Shown: positions 45,233 through 53,947 of the stretch, one piece after another
How the letters are laid out: each line of letters opens with the position of its first letter
How positions within the stretch are numbered: the first letter of the stretch is position 1
Origin: Cytophagaceae bacterium
GTDB taxonomy: Bacteria > Bacteroidota > Bacteroidia > Cytophagales > Spirosomataceae
Length of the DNA: 64,000 nt
NCBI GenBank assembly: GCA_027491315.1
Contig: JAIXWL010000008.1
Span: forward strand, 62,001 to 126,000
Reading direction: 5' to 3'
Program-made: the position numbers and the translations under genes
The notes under the pieces: generated by a model
What the model was told of the DNA's origin: nothing
What the model saw: only the letters and a program-made list of their open reading frames with translations
Database searches by the model: none

Positions 45233-45964
45233 ATGTCAAAATTAGGCAAATATTTAATCTTCCTTAGTAAGCTTTTTACAAATCCTGAGAAATTTAGGGT
45301 CTATGTTTCTTTGGTGATTCAGGAATGTATGGATATTGGGATTAACTCCCTGCTGATTGTGACCATTGTGGCTTCATTTTTAGGAGCAGTTACTTGTGTG
45401 CAGACTGCTGCGAATATGGATAATCCATTTGTTCCACAGTACATCATTAGTTTGATTGTGCGTGATTCCACATTATTAGAATTAGGTCCTACCATAACTT
45501 GTGTGGTCCTTAGTGGTAAAGTGGGGTCTAGTATTGCTGGACAACTGGGTACGATGCGCATCACGGAGCAGATTGATGCTTTAGAAGTAATGGGAATCAA
45601 TTCTCAATCCTATTTAGTATTACCTAAAATTTTAGCTTCCGTCATTACTTTTCCTATGTTGGTTACTTTGGCCTGTTTCTTGGGAATTTATGGGGGTTAC
45701 ATTGCAGGTTGGTTGACAGGTGCTATCTCACCACAAGAATATATTCATGGCATTCAGTTTCAGTTCAAAGGGAATTATATGTTTTTCGCTTTGGTGAAAT
45801 CTGTTGTATTCGCCTTTTTAATTGCTTCTATTGCTTCTTTTCAAGGTTTTTACACCAAAGGTGGGGCTTATGAAGTGGGTAAGGCAAGTACCGCAGCGGT
45901 AACTAATTCTTGTATAGCTGTTTTAATTGCTGATTATTTATTAGCCCAATTATTGGTCGGTTAA
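45233..45964 (+). CDS. MlaE-family ABC transporter permease
   Basis: 243 residues from the ATG at 45233; the TTG at 45188 lies in the SDR start region. There are five to six membrane segments with the MlaE landmarks VTIVASFLGAVTCVQTAANM, ELGPTITCVVLSGKVGSSIAGQLGTMRITEQIDALEVMGINS and FKGNYMFFALVKSVVFAFLIA. It is the permease of a lipid transporter that maintains outer-membrane asymmetry. Neither the ATPase (MlaF) nor the substrate-binding MlaD is adjacent. The stop interlocks with the transglutaminase gene (TTAA). Confidence 0.88.
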   Translation: MSKLGKYLIFLSKLFTNPEKFRVYVSLVIQECMDIGINSLLIVTIVASFLGAVTCVQTAANMDNPFVPQYIISLIVRDSTLLELGPTITCVVLSGKVGSSIAGQLGTMRITEQIDALEVMGINSQSYLVLPKILASVITFPMLVTLACFLGIYGGYIAGWLTGAISPQEYIHGIQFQFKGNYMFFALVKSVVFAFLIASIASFQGFYTKGGAYEVGKASTAAVTNSCIAVLIADYLLAQLLVG

Positions 45965-46815
45965 ATTCGCTCTATTTTCACTTCTGTTTCTAGGCTTGAC
46001 AAAGCAATACCTCGATAGGTGCCATACACCGGTGTGATTTCTTCGGGTAGGCAAGAGGCTGCCAAAGGAATGTGATTACCTGAAACAACTTCATGTTGGG
46101 TTGGATCATATCCTCTCCATCCACCTCCCGGCAAATAGACCTCCACCCAAGCATGTAGATGATGGGTTTGGTTGGGTACATCTACGGGAGCAACTCCAAT
46201 GTAATATCCCGAAACAAAGCGGGTAGCTAATCCCATGGCCCGACATAATGCCGCGAAGAGAACCGCATAATCTCGACAAGAACCGCTTCGATTTTGTAAG
46301 GTGAATTCAGGACTATGCGGAGCACCTTCTTCTCGTATTTCGTAGGCAAAGTTTTGGAATATAAATTCATTTACGGCAGAGAGAAAGGCCGAAGTGTCCC
46401 AAAGAACCGCTTTGGCCAATTGCTGGGCACAAAGTTCAATTTCAGGACTAACAGTATCTTGAGCCAAATATGGACTTAAGGTTCGCTGGTAGCTAGGACT
46501 GTATTGAAGAGGTAGTTTTTGACTTTCAAAGGGGAAATAGACAAAATCAAAAGGGTTAAATTCCGTTGTTTCAACTACCGCCTCCATGTATATGCTTAGT
46601 TGGTCCGTCGGCTGCTTGAAAAATAAAATATTTTGAATATTGCCCTCTGGGTCTAAGTTTTTTGAAATTTGAACGGGTAAAGGTTGAATATCCAAACTGA
46701 TGGAATTCACCGTGAGCATAGAACTTTTCCTCGGGTGTAAATAAAGGACATGGGGATCCAATGTCACTAACTCACTATATCGATAATTCAAACGGTGTTG
46801 AATGTGCGCGATCAT
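45961..46815 (-). CDS. Transglutaminase-like cysteine protease-fold protein
   Basis: 284 residues. An N-terminal beta domain (HIQHRLNYRYSELVTLDPHVLYLHPR) is typical of bacterial transglutaminase-like proteins. The catalytic triad is Cys180 (RSGSCRDYA), His221 (HHLHAWVEVY) and Asp237 (GYDPT). It is the third gene of the alpha-E/Anbu unit and overlaps the Anbu stop by four bases. By gene context it is predicted to cleave or form peptide amide bonds. Confidence 0.9.
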   Translation of the reverse strand: MIAHIQHRLNYRYSELVTLDPHVLYLHPRKSSMLTVNSISLDIQPLPVQISKNLDPEGNIQNILFFKQPTDQLSIYMEAVVETTEFNPFDFVYFPFESQKLPLQYSPSYQRTLSPYLAQDTVSPEIELCAQQLAKAVLWDTSAFLSAVNEFIFQNFAYEIREEGAPHSPEFTLQNRSGSCRDYAVLFAALCRAMGLATRFVSGYYIGVAPVDVPNQTHHLHAWVEVYLPGGGWRGYDPTQHEVVSGNHIPLAASCLPEEITPVYGTYRGIALSSLETEVKIERI

Positions 46816-47546
46816 GCAGGTTTGGGGCTAAAAGAAATGAGGCTTTCCATCCATTTTTCATCGATTTTCTCCAAAGATTTGCGCAAGGCCGTATTCCAAT
46901 CGTCGGAAATGTTTTTCATGTCTTCTTTGCTCAAACGGATTTCTTTGGCATGAAAACTATTTTTTTCATAGACCACTACATCAATGGGATAATCCACATC
47001 ATTGGAACTTACTTGAGTGGCATCAAACGAAAGAAAGCCCATTTTCAACGCATCTTTCAAGGAAGTGTCAGCTGTAAGGTTACGGTTTAACAAAGGCTTG
47101 CCATAATTGGAATTACCTATGATCTGGTATTTTAAACCTTCATTTATTTCAATCCAATTGCCTTCAGGAAAAATTAAAAAGAGTTTATGTTCTTTATCCT
47201 GCGACATTTGTCCACCTACAATGGCATGAAGGTTAAATTGATAACCTTCTTTTTCTAGGGTATCACGATCTTCAGAGGCAACTTTCTTTAACATATTGCC
47301 AAAGGCCGTAGCAGCTTCAAACATGAAATCATACGTAGCTTCTTCCTTTTCTATGGCTTGATTAAAATAGGTTACCGCTTTGTCTCTTACGGAGCGTAAG
47401 CCAGCGGTCATGATGAACAAGCTGTGTTTTTGAATTTCGTGAATGGAAATCTTTTTATTCGAGTAAACTTCGTTACCTGCTGTTATGCGGGTATCGGCAA
47501 TGGCTACTAAACCTTCTTTAACCTTAATTCCTAGGCAAAATGTCAT
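46812..47546 (-). CDS. Anbu-type proteasome-like peptidase
   Basis: 244 residues from the second ATG (47546). MTFCLGIKVKEGLVAIADTRITAGNEV is the Anbu N-terminus; removal of Met exposes Thr2 as the Ntn nucleophile, with Asp in IADTR and Lys near 31. The fold is that of HslV and proteasome beta subunits. The frame also opens at 47555, but that start would bury the nucleophile. Anbu is genetically tied to alpha-E, transglutaminase and ATP-grasp proteins; the last is missing here. Confidence 0.9.
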   Translation of the reverse strand: MTFCLGIKVKEGLVAIADTRITAGNEVYSNKKISIHEIQKHSLFIMTAGLRSVRDKAVTYFNQAIEKEEATYDFMFEAATAFGNMLKKVASEDRDTLEKEGYQFNLHAIVGGQMSQDKEHKLFLIFPEGNWIEINEGLKYQIIGNSNYGKPLLNRNLTADTSLKDALKMGFLSFDATQVSSNDVDYPIDVVVYEKNSFHAKEIRLSKEDMKNISDDWNTALRKSLEKIDEKWMESLISFSPKPA

Positions 47547-47600
47547 GGGGTGCAAATCAAAAATGTGGGCAAAAATACAAATTTTAAATGAAGGCTAGGC

Positions 47601-48563
47601 CTAGCTAACCGGTTTGAGGTCAAAATATGTGTTGAAAATGGTTTGACCTACTTCATTATTTTTGATTTGAAAATTATCCAAGTACTGATGTAAACCGGTA
47701 TTTAAAATATCTTCAATCTCCGTGAATTCTACTTCTGACAAGAGTTTGGAGAGTTTCTTTTCAGCAGGATTAGAGAATCCAACCTCTGAGGAGGTTCCAG
47801 AGATGGCATAAAGTGAGGCTTGTGCTTCCTTTAAACAATGTACAACTGAGCGAGGGAAGTTTTTATCTAGAATTAAAAATTCCACAATATGCGTTGGATT
47901 GACCACTTTATATTGTTGCCGGAACATGTTATAAGCTGAAACGGATTTAAGTACGGCAGACCATAGTAATAAATCTAAAGGAGAGCCAATTTCGTTGACA
48001 TCAGGAAGCAGGGTGAAATATTTTACATCCAAGAAACGAGTAGTCTTATCAGCCCTTTCCAGTAATTTACCCAATTGCCCAAAATGCCATGCCTCTCCCC
48101 GGGTAATGGTGGAATCCACGATACCATAAAATAACTGACTTCCTGATTTAATTTCTTCCAAAAAGCCTTGATAGCGGGATATTTCCCAATTTTTACTGCC
48201 TTCTACTTTGTCCTTTACTTTCCAATAAATTTGGTTGACATATTCCCACATTTCTTTAGAGATACTCTCCCGGATGGTGCGCGCATTTTCACGGGCACAG
48301 TACAAACAAGAAATAATGGAATTGGGATTTTTAATGTCAAAGGTCATGTAGTGCAATACGTTCTCTCGACTAGCCTCTGTATAATGCTCAAAGAAATTAA
48401 AGTGATCGGCGGTTGCCACGATCAGCGGTTCCCATTGTTCAGGAACATTGGGAGGAAGGTCTAAGGCAAGGTTGAAATTGACAGAGATGAAGCGGGCATA
48501 ATTATCCGCTCTTTCAATGTATCGATTCATCCAATAAATGGAATTAGCAACACGACTTAACAT
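47601..48563 (-). CDS. Alpha-E domain protein
   Basis: 320 residues, nearly all helical. MLSRVANSIYWMNRYIERADNYARFISVNFNLALDLP, CARENARTIRESISKEMWE, GEAWHFGQLGKLLERADKTTRFLDVKY and LLWSAVLKSVSAYNMFRQQY are the alpha-E landmarks with conserved E/R/N positions. The domain has no established activity. It is first in the operon with Anbu and transglutaminase. In most genomes a circularly permuted ATP-grasp gene comes directly before it; here a 182-bp gap and the divergent pyrD take that place. Confidence 0.9.
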   Translation of the reverse strand: MLSRVANSIYWMNRYIERADNYARFISVNFNLALDLPPNVPEQWEPLIVATADHFNFFEHYTEASRENVLHYMTFDIKNPNSIISCLYCARENARTIRESISKEMWEYVNQIYWKVKDKVEGSKNWEISRYQGFLEEIKSGSQLFYGIVDSTITRGEAWHFGQLGKLLERADKTTRFLDVKYFTLLPDVNEIGSPLDLLLWSAVLKSVSAYNMFRQQYKVVNPTHIVEFLILDKNFPRSVVHCLKEAQASLYAISGTSSEVGFSNPAEKKLSKLLSEVEFTEIEDILNTGLHQYLDNFQIKNNEVGQTIFNTYFDLKPVS

Positions 48564-48692
48564 AGGCTTTTCTTTTAATTAAATGCTTGATTTTTTCAAT
48601 GATACTTAAAATTAGCCTTTTTTTTAAGAGTAGCAATTGAGGTCGACATAAAATTAGAATTGGAGACAAAATTTGGATTTTATGGGGAAGAA

Positions 48693-48725
48693 TTTCCTCC
48701 ATCTGGCCCAATTTTTGTATTTTTG
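48693..48725 (+). promoter_or_regulatory. Putative promoter of pyrD
   Basis: TTTC (48693-48696), 21 bases, then TATTTTTG (48718-48725), an exact -7 box. It lies 20 bases before the pyrD ATG. The first box is one base off consensus. Confidence 0.5.
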
Positions 48726-48745
48726 GGTTAGCTTAAATTTCTTCT

Positions 48746-49780
48746 ATGTTATACCAATCCATCATAAAGCCTCTGTTGTTTTTATTGAGTCCAGAAAAAG
48801 CTCATTATGTTGTGGCTGATAGTTTACGAGGCTTGATGAAGATTCCGGGAGTAAAGTCTATTTTCCGTTCCTTGTTTCATCTAGAGGATCCACGTTTAAA
48901 CCGCACCGTTTTTGGTATACAATTTCCTAATCCTGTGGGTTTAGCCGCTGGGTTTGATAAAAATGCTTCCCTAGTGGATGAGTTTTCTAATTTGGGTTTT
49001 GGGTTTATTGAAGTGGGAACCGTAACTCCAAAAGCTCAAGATGGTAATCCCAAACCTCGTTTATTTCGCTTGCCGGCTGACAATGCCTTAATCAATCGCA
49101 TGGGATTCAATAATGAGGGTTTAGATGCCATGAAAGCCAGATTGGCCAAACGAACCTCAAAGGTGATAGTGGGGGGTAATTTAGGAAAGAATAAAGTGAC
49201 GCCCAATGAATTAGCTGAAGAGGATTATTGCTTGGGTTTTGAGGCTTTATATGATGTAGTAGACTATTTTGTCGTGAATGTGAGCTCCCCCAATACCCCT
49301 AATTTACGCGATTTGCAGGAAAAGGAGCCTTTGAAAAAATTATTGAGTCGATTGCAAGATTTGAATGCCCAGAAAATAAAACCCAAGCCCATCTTATTGA
49401 AAATTGCTCCCGATTTATCCAATGCTCAATTAGATGATGTATTGGAAATCGTTCAAGAGACAAATTTGGCTGGAATAATAGCGACCAATACGACACTCTC
49501 GAGGGAAGGATTGCAGTCGGAGCCTAGTCTAACACAAGAAACGGGTGGATTAAGTGGAAAACCTTTGACGCAGCGTTCAACAGAAGTGATTGCTTATTTG
49601 CATCAACATTCTCAGGGTAAAATACCCATCATCGGCGTAGGAGGAATACATTCAGCTGAAGATGCCTTGGATAAATTAAGAGCTGGAGCTAGCCTAGTTC
49701 AGGTATATACCGGCTTTGTTTATGAGGGCCCTTGTTTGGTCAAAAAAATCAATCGAGGAATCATTCAATCAGGTCTATAA
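48746..49780 (+). CDS. pyrD: Dihydroorotate dehydrogenase (quinone), class 2
   Basis: 344-residue membrane-associated flavoenzyme of pyrimidine synthesis. The N-terminal amphipathic helices ([23 protein letters not shown]) tether it to the membrane. [15 protein letters not shown], the catalytic Ser in [20 protein letters not shown] and [15 protein letters not shown] are the family motifs. It is the first plus-strand gene of a run with ftsK and lolA. Confidence 0.95.
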   Translation: MLYQSIIKPLLFLLSPEKAHYVVADSLRGLMKIPGVKSIFRSLFHLEDPRLNRTVFGIQFPNPVGLAAGFDKNASLVDEFSNLGFGFIEVGTVTPKAQDGNPKPRLFRLPADNALINRMGFNNEGLDAMKARLAKRTSKVIVGGNLGKNKVTPNELAEEDYCLGFEALYDVVDYFVVNVSSPNTPNLRDLQEKEPLKKLLSRLQDLNAQKIKPKPILLKIAPDLSNAQLDDVLEIVQETNLAGIIATNTTLSREGLQSEPSLTQETGGLSGKPLTQRSTEVIAYLHQHSQGKIPIIGVGGIHSAEDALDKLRAGASLVQVYTGFVYEGPCLVKKINRGIIQSGL

Positions 49781-49843
49781 AAATGATTTTGTAAATCGAA
49801 TCAAAAAAGCGAAATTTACACAAAGCATTCATCCTACACCTTT

Positions 49844-52318
49844 ATGGCCAAAAAGATTACTAGTCCTAGCAATACTCTCCAACTGAACTTTGAGAAGGAT
49901 AGCAATAAGGAATCTGTAAAGAGGAGTGAATTATCAGGCCGTATTCGCCTCATTGTTGCCAGTTTTTTATTTCTAACCGGTATTTTACTTCTGGTAGCTT
50001 TTGTTTCTAATTTCTTCATGGGGGTTGCGGATCAAAGCGAAGTGGAACGCAGTACGCTGGATGTGATTGAGGGTTCAGATATCCCAGTGAAAAATTTGGC
50101 CGGTCTTTTAGGAGCCAAAATAGCCCATTTCTTTTTGTTCAGAACATTCGGTTGGTCTTCTATTTTATTGATTCCTTTATTTTTATTGTCGGCTTTGAAA
50201 GTCGGTTTTAGAAAAGAAATATATTCGGTAGATCGCCTTTCTTGGCAAGTACTCTTTTATGTCATTTGGGGAAGCTTAGTTGCAGGATTCTTGTCTTTTC
50301 AATTGGATTTGCCGCATTCCTTAGGCGGAGGCGTTGGATTTTTCCTCAATGAGAAATTACATCAGCTGATTGGCTATATGTCCATTTTCGTGATTTTGTT
50401 CGCGGGTTTGGTCTTCATTATTTTGTTTTATCAGTTGAATCCTAAGCCTAAAGCGCAAGCTCCTGTAGATGTTCCAAGTGGTGAGATAGCAGCAGAAGAT
50501 CCTTTAGTGGCCAATGCCGAGGATGCGCTTTTTGAAGAAGATTTGTTTGATGAAGACCCGAGCATTCACATAGATAATGACGATTTAGAGAAATTTAGGC
50601 CTATTGTTCCTCCACTAAAAGTGAATTCGGATGTGGAAGAATTGGTCTTAGATGAAGAATTAGCCACTGAAGAAGTTCCTGAAGCTCCGGTAGAGGATGA
50701 TTTAACCTTTACCTACAAAGTGGCTGAGGTGGACCCGAATGCGCCTGTGGAAGAAGTGGAAGAATTAAATACCGAAACCAAGGCCAATGATTTAGTTGCG
50801 CAATTTGGTTTATATGACCCTACGGCTGATTTACCTAAGTACCAATACCCAACCATGGATTTATTGAAGGAGTATGATGTGAAAAATCAGACGACTCAGG
50901 TTACTATGGATGAGTTGAAGGAAAATAAGGAGAAAATCGTTGAGACCTTGCAATATTATGGCATAGGTATTTCCAAGATTGAAGCCACGATTGGACCAAC
51001 AGTTACTTTGTATGAGATTGTGCCAAAAGCGGGTGTTCGAGTGAGTAAGATTACTTCCTTGGAAGATGATTTATCACTTTCCTTAGCCGCCATGGGGGTT
51101 CGTATCATTGGTCAAATGCCTGGTAAGAATACGATTGGAATTGAGGTAGCGAATAAGAACCGAGAAATGGTGCCTGTTCGTGCGGTGATTGGTTCAGAGA
51201 AATTCCAAAAATCGAATTTCGATTTGCCCATCACTTTGGGTAAAACCATTTCCAATGAGATTTTTGTAGCTGATTTGGCTAAAATGCCTCACTTATTGAT
51301 GGCAGGAGCAACAGGTCAGGGTAAGTCGGTAGGTCTGAATATGTTATTGACCTCCTTGATATACAAGAAACATCCTGCCACCTTGAAGTTTGTGTTGGTT
51401 GACCCTAAGAAGGTGGAATTGTCTTTATTCAATAAGTTAGAAAGGCATTTCTTGGCATGTTTACCTGATTCGGAAGAAGCGATTATTACGGATACCAAGA
51501 AAGTAGTAAGTACCTTGAATTCCTTATGTAAGGAAATGGACTTACGTTACGACAAATTGAAAGATGCTGGTTGTAGAAATATCAAGGAATATAACCAGAA
51601 GTTCATTAATCGCCGATTGAATCCCAATGAACATGATTTCATGCCATACATCGTGTTGGTGATTGATGAGTTGGCTGATTTGATGTTGACTGCAGGAAAA
51701 GAGGTAGAACATCCCATTGCTCGATTGGCACAATTAGCCCGTGCTATTGGTATTCACTTGGTAGTGGCCACACAGCGTCCTTCGGTGAATGTCATTACGG
51801 GTACGATCAAGGCGAACTTCCCAGCCCGACTTTCCTTCAAGGTTATGTCCAAGATTGACTCTAGGACTATTTTGGATGCAGGTGGAGCGGATCAATTGGT
51901 CGGACAAGGAGACATGCTTTTGTCGATGGGATCTGAAGTGATACGTTTACAATGTGCTTTTGTGGATACGCCAGAGGTAGAAGAAATTTGTGAGTTTATT
52001 GGAAATCAACAGGGATATGCCTCGGCATATTTATTGCCAGAGCCTGATTCAGAGGAAACAGGTGGACAGGAACGAGGAGACATGGATTTGAGTAACCGTG
52101 ATTCCTTTTTTGATGAAGCAGCTAGGTTGGTGGTGATGCATCAGCAGGGATCTACCTCCTTGATACAACGTAAATTAAAATTAGGCTATAACCGTGCAGG
52201 CAGGCTGATTGATCAGTTAGAGGCCGCTGGTATTGTCGGTTCATTTGGAGGATCAAAGGCCCGTGATGTCTTAGTCAAAAGTGAGACCGAATTGGAAGAG
52301 ATTTTGAGAAATTTATAA
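49844..52318 (+). CDS. ftsK: DNA translocase FtsK
   Basis: 824 residues. The N-terminal domain has four membrane segments (about 38-60, 100-120, 130-150, 175-195). An acidic linker follows (about 205-330). The motor domain has Walker A GATGQGKSVGLN and Walker B VLVIDELADLM, and the C-terminal winged helix (gamma) is STSLIQRKLKLGYNRAGRLIDQLEAAGIVG. It pumps DNA at the septum and activates Xer recombination. lolA follows nine bases later, a conserved Bacteroidota pairing. Confidence 0.96.
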   Translation: MAKKITSPSNTLQLNFEKDSNKESVKRSELSGRIRLIVASFLFLTGILLLVAFVSNFFMGVADQSEVERSTLDVIEGSDIPVKNLAGLLGAKIAHFFLFRTFGWSSILLIPLFLLSALKVGFRKEIYSVDRLSWQVLFYVIWGSLVAGFLSFQLDLPHSLGGGVGFFLNEKLHQLIGYMSIFVILFAGLVFIILFYQLNPKPKAQAPVDVPSGEIAAEDPLVANAEDALFEEDLFDEDPSIHIDNDDLEKFRPIVPPLKVNSDVEELVLDEELATEEVPEAPVEDDLTFTYKVAEVDPNAPVEEVEELNTETKANDLVAQFGLYDPTADLPKYQYPTMDLLKEYDVKNQTTQVTMDELKENKEKIVETLQYYGIGISKIEATIGPTVTLYEIVPKAGVRVSKITSLEDDLSLSLAAMGVRIIGQMPGKNTIGIEVANKNREMVPVRAVIGSEKFQKSNFDLPITLGKTISNEIFVADLAKMPHLLMAGATGQGKSVGLNMLLTSLIYKKHPATLKFVLVDPKKVELSLFNKLERHFLACLPDSEEAIITDTKKVVSTLNSLCKEMDLRYDKLKDAGCRNIKEYNQKFINRRLNPNEHDFMPYIVLVIDELADLMLTAGKEVEHPIARLAQLARAIGIHLVVATQRPSVNVITGTIKANFPARLSFKVMSKIDSRTILDAGGADQLVGQGDMLLSMGSEVIRLQCAFVDTPEVEEICEFIGNQQGYASAYLLPEPDSEETGGQERGDMDLSNRDSFFDEAARLVVMHQQGSTSLIQRKLKLGYNRAGRLIDQLEAAGIVGSFGGSKARDVLVKSETELEEILRNL

Positions 52319-52326
52319 ACATAACC

Positions 52327-52935
52327 ATGAAGAAAATTATTGCAATTGTTGTCGGAGTTTGTTTTAGTACCCTCAGTTTTGCGCAAGCGAATAAAGCTAG
52401 TGGCTACATAGATGGAATGCAAAAGAAGTATAAGGCCATGGCTTCTTTTGCGGCTAGTTTTTCTTACGCTACAGATGGAGGTCCTGCGATGAATGGGTCT
52501 ATTTCTGTTAAGGGGACTAAATTTCGTTTAAAGACAGCTGGACAAGAGATTTTTAATAATGGCAAGGAAGTATCCACCTACATAAAAGAAATCAATGAGG
52601 TGAACGTATCGGCCTTTGATCCCTCAGATAATGATTTGAATCCGGCTAAGATTTATTCGTTTGACAAAAAAGCTTATAAAATCTCATTAGCAGGGGAGGC
52701 AGGATCAATAGCCACAGTAGAATTGGTGCCGACTTCCAAAACGGCTCAGATGCAAAAAATCAGCATCAAGATTAACACGGCAGATAAGTCGGTGAAGGAA
52801 TGGACTATCACCAATAAGGCTGGTAAAAAACAAAACTTCAAAGTGTTGAAGATTGAGTCTAAATCCTTAGATGATAAGTATTTTACTTTTGACAAAAAGC
52901 AATATCCAGGGGTAGAGGTGAATGATTTGAGGTAG
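52327..52935 (+). CDS. lolA: Outer-membrane lipoprotein carrier protein LolA
   Basis: 202 residues. Signal peptide (AIVVGVCFSTLSFAQ), then the LolA fold: YIDGMQKKYKAMASFAASFSYAT, GSISVKGTKFRLKTAGQEIFNNGKEVSTYIKEINEVNVS, WTITNKAGKKQNFKVLKIESKSLDDKYFTFD. It ferries lipoproteins through the periplasm. Its TAG stop lies at the left edge of a heptad array. Confidence 0.88.
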   Translation: MKKIIAIVVGVCFSTLSFAQANKASGYIDGMQKKYKAMASFAASFSYATDGGPAMNGSISVKGTKFRLKTAGQEIFNNGKEVSTYIKEINEVNVSAFDPSDNDLNPAKIYSFDKKAYKISLAGEAGSIATVELVPTSKTAQMQKISIKINTADKSVKEWTITNKAGKKQNFKVLKIESKSLDDKYFTFDKKQYPGVEVNDLR

Positions 52936-52996
52936 GAGTAATAGTGGTTAGGGTTTAGGGATTAGTTATTCGTGTTTAGTGGTAAGGTAGAGGAGT
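52934..52996 (+). repeat. Degenerate heptad array (TTAGGGN), left side
   Basis: About nine seven-base units in register, clearest at TTAGGGT, TTAGGGA, TTAGTTA and TTAGTGG (52948-52982). It begins at the lolA stop. The same unit occurs inverted at 53151-53220. Confidence 0.75.
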
Positions 52997-53047
52997 AATA
53001 TTGTTGATTTAAGGAAAATCAATAATCTTCATGCGAGATTCAAATAA

Positions 53048-53079
53048 AAAAGAGGCTTCCTGATAAGGTAGCCTCTTTT
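53048..53079. terminator. Bidirectional terminator between lolA and purQ
   Basis: Perfect 10-bp arms AAAAGAGGCT (53048-53057) and AGCCTCTTTT (53070-53079). An A-run on one side and a T-run on the other let it work on both strands. It sits between the two inverted heptad arrays. Confidence 0.85.
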
Positions 53080-53150
53080 CATTTATTAAATTCTTTTTCT
53101 CTAAGCTATGTCAAAACACTAAATCTTAGCTTTGTCCTTTACCACCTCCA

Positions 53151-53220
53151 TCTAATCCCCAAACACTAAACACTTATACCTAACCCCTAATCCCTAACCC
53201 CTAATCCCTAAACACTATAA
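53151..53220 (-). repeat. Degenerate heptad array (CCTAAYC), right side
   Basis: Ten contiguous heptads: TCTAATC, CCCAAAC, ACTAAAC, ACTTATA, CCTAACC, CCTAATC, CCTAACC, CCTAATC, CCTAAAC, ACTATAA. They are the reverse complement of the lolA-side units. The last unit contains the TAG stop of purQ (53215-53217). Confidence 0.9.
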
Positions 53221-53892
53221 AACCAATTGCTTCAAAATCTCCAATCCATCGATATTCGATAAATCAGGATCCGCAGCGCGCTCTGGGTGAGGCATCATGC
53301 CAATCACATTGCGGCCCTCATTGCATATTCCTGCGATGTTAAATAGGCTGCCATTGGGGTTGGAGGCATCATTTACCTGACCGTTTTCATCGCAGTAGTA
53401 AAATAAGATTTGATCCTTAGCTTTTAATTCTTCCAAGGTTTTTTCGTCTGCAAAATAACGACCTTCCGCATGTGCAATTGGTATTTTGTATGCCTTGTTT
53501 AGATCTAAAGACTGGGTAATCAAGGATTGTTTGGTAGCCGCTTTTAGGTAAATATTTTTGGAAATGAATTTTTGAGAATTGTTTCTCAATAATACACCCG
53601 GTAATAAGTGCGCCTCCACCAATACCTGAAATCCATTGCAAATACCCATCAAATATCCACCATCATTGGCATGCTTGATGACATTGTCCATAATCGGCGA
53701 AAAACGGGCAATAGCACCCGAACGTAAGTAATCTCCATAGGAGAATCCACCCGGTAAAATGATGAAATCACAGTTTTGAAGACTGGTTTCTTTATGCCAA
53801 AGCTTCACTGCTTGATGACCTAAACTTTCAATGACACCAACGGTATCATCATCACAATTGGAACCAGGAAATACTACTACGCCAAATTTCAT
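53215..53892 (-). CDS. purQ: Phosphoribosylformylglycinamidine synthase subunit PurQ
   Basis: 225-residue glutamine amidotransferase subunit of purine synthesis. The nucleophile Cys lies in MGICNGFQVL and the His-Glu pair in MMPHPERA. VVVFPGSNCDDDTVG at the N-terminus is PurQ-specific. A separate PurQ implies separate PurL and PurS subunits elsewhere in the genome. Confidence 0.95.
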   Translation of the reverse strand: MKFGVVVFPGSNCDDDTVGVIESLGHQAVKLWHKETSLQNCDFIILPGGFSYGDYLRSGAIARFSPIMDNVIKHANDGGYLMGICNGFQVLVEAHLLPGVLLRNNSQKFISKNIYLKAATKQSLITQSLDLNKAYKIPIAHAEGRYFADEKTLEELKAKDQILFYYCDENGQVNDASNPNGSLFNIAGICNEGRNVIGMMPHPERAADPDLSNIDGLEILKQLVL

Positions 53893-53947
53893 AAGATGCT
53901 ATTAAATATGACCACAAAAATAGCGGTTTTTGTTCAGAATTCCCCGA

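Noticed and set aside
52934-53220. Possible telomere or chromosome end, because of TTAGGG-like units
   Set aside because: The units are internal, inverted, and lie between two intact housekeeping genes; the resemblance is by unit composition only.
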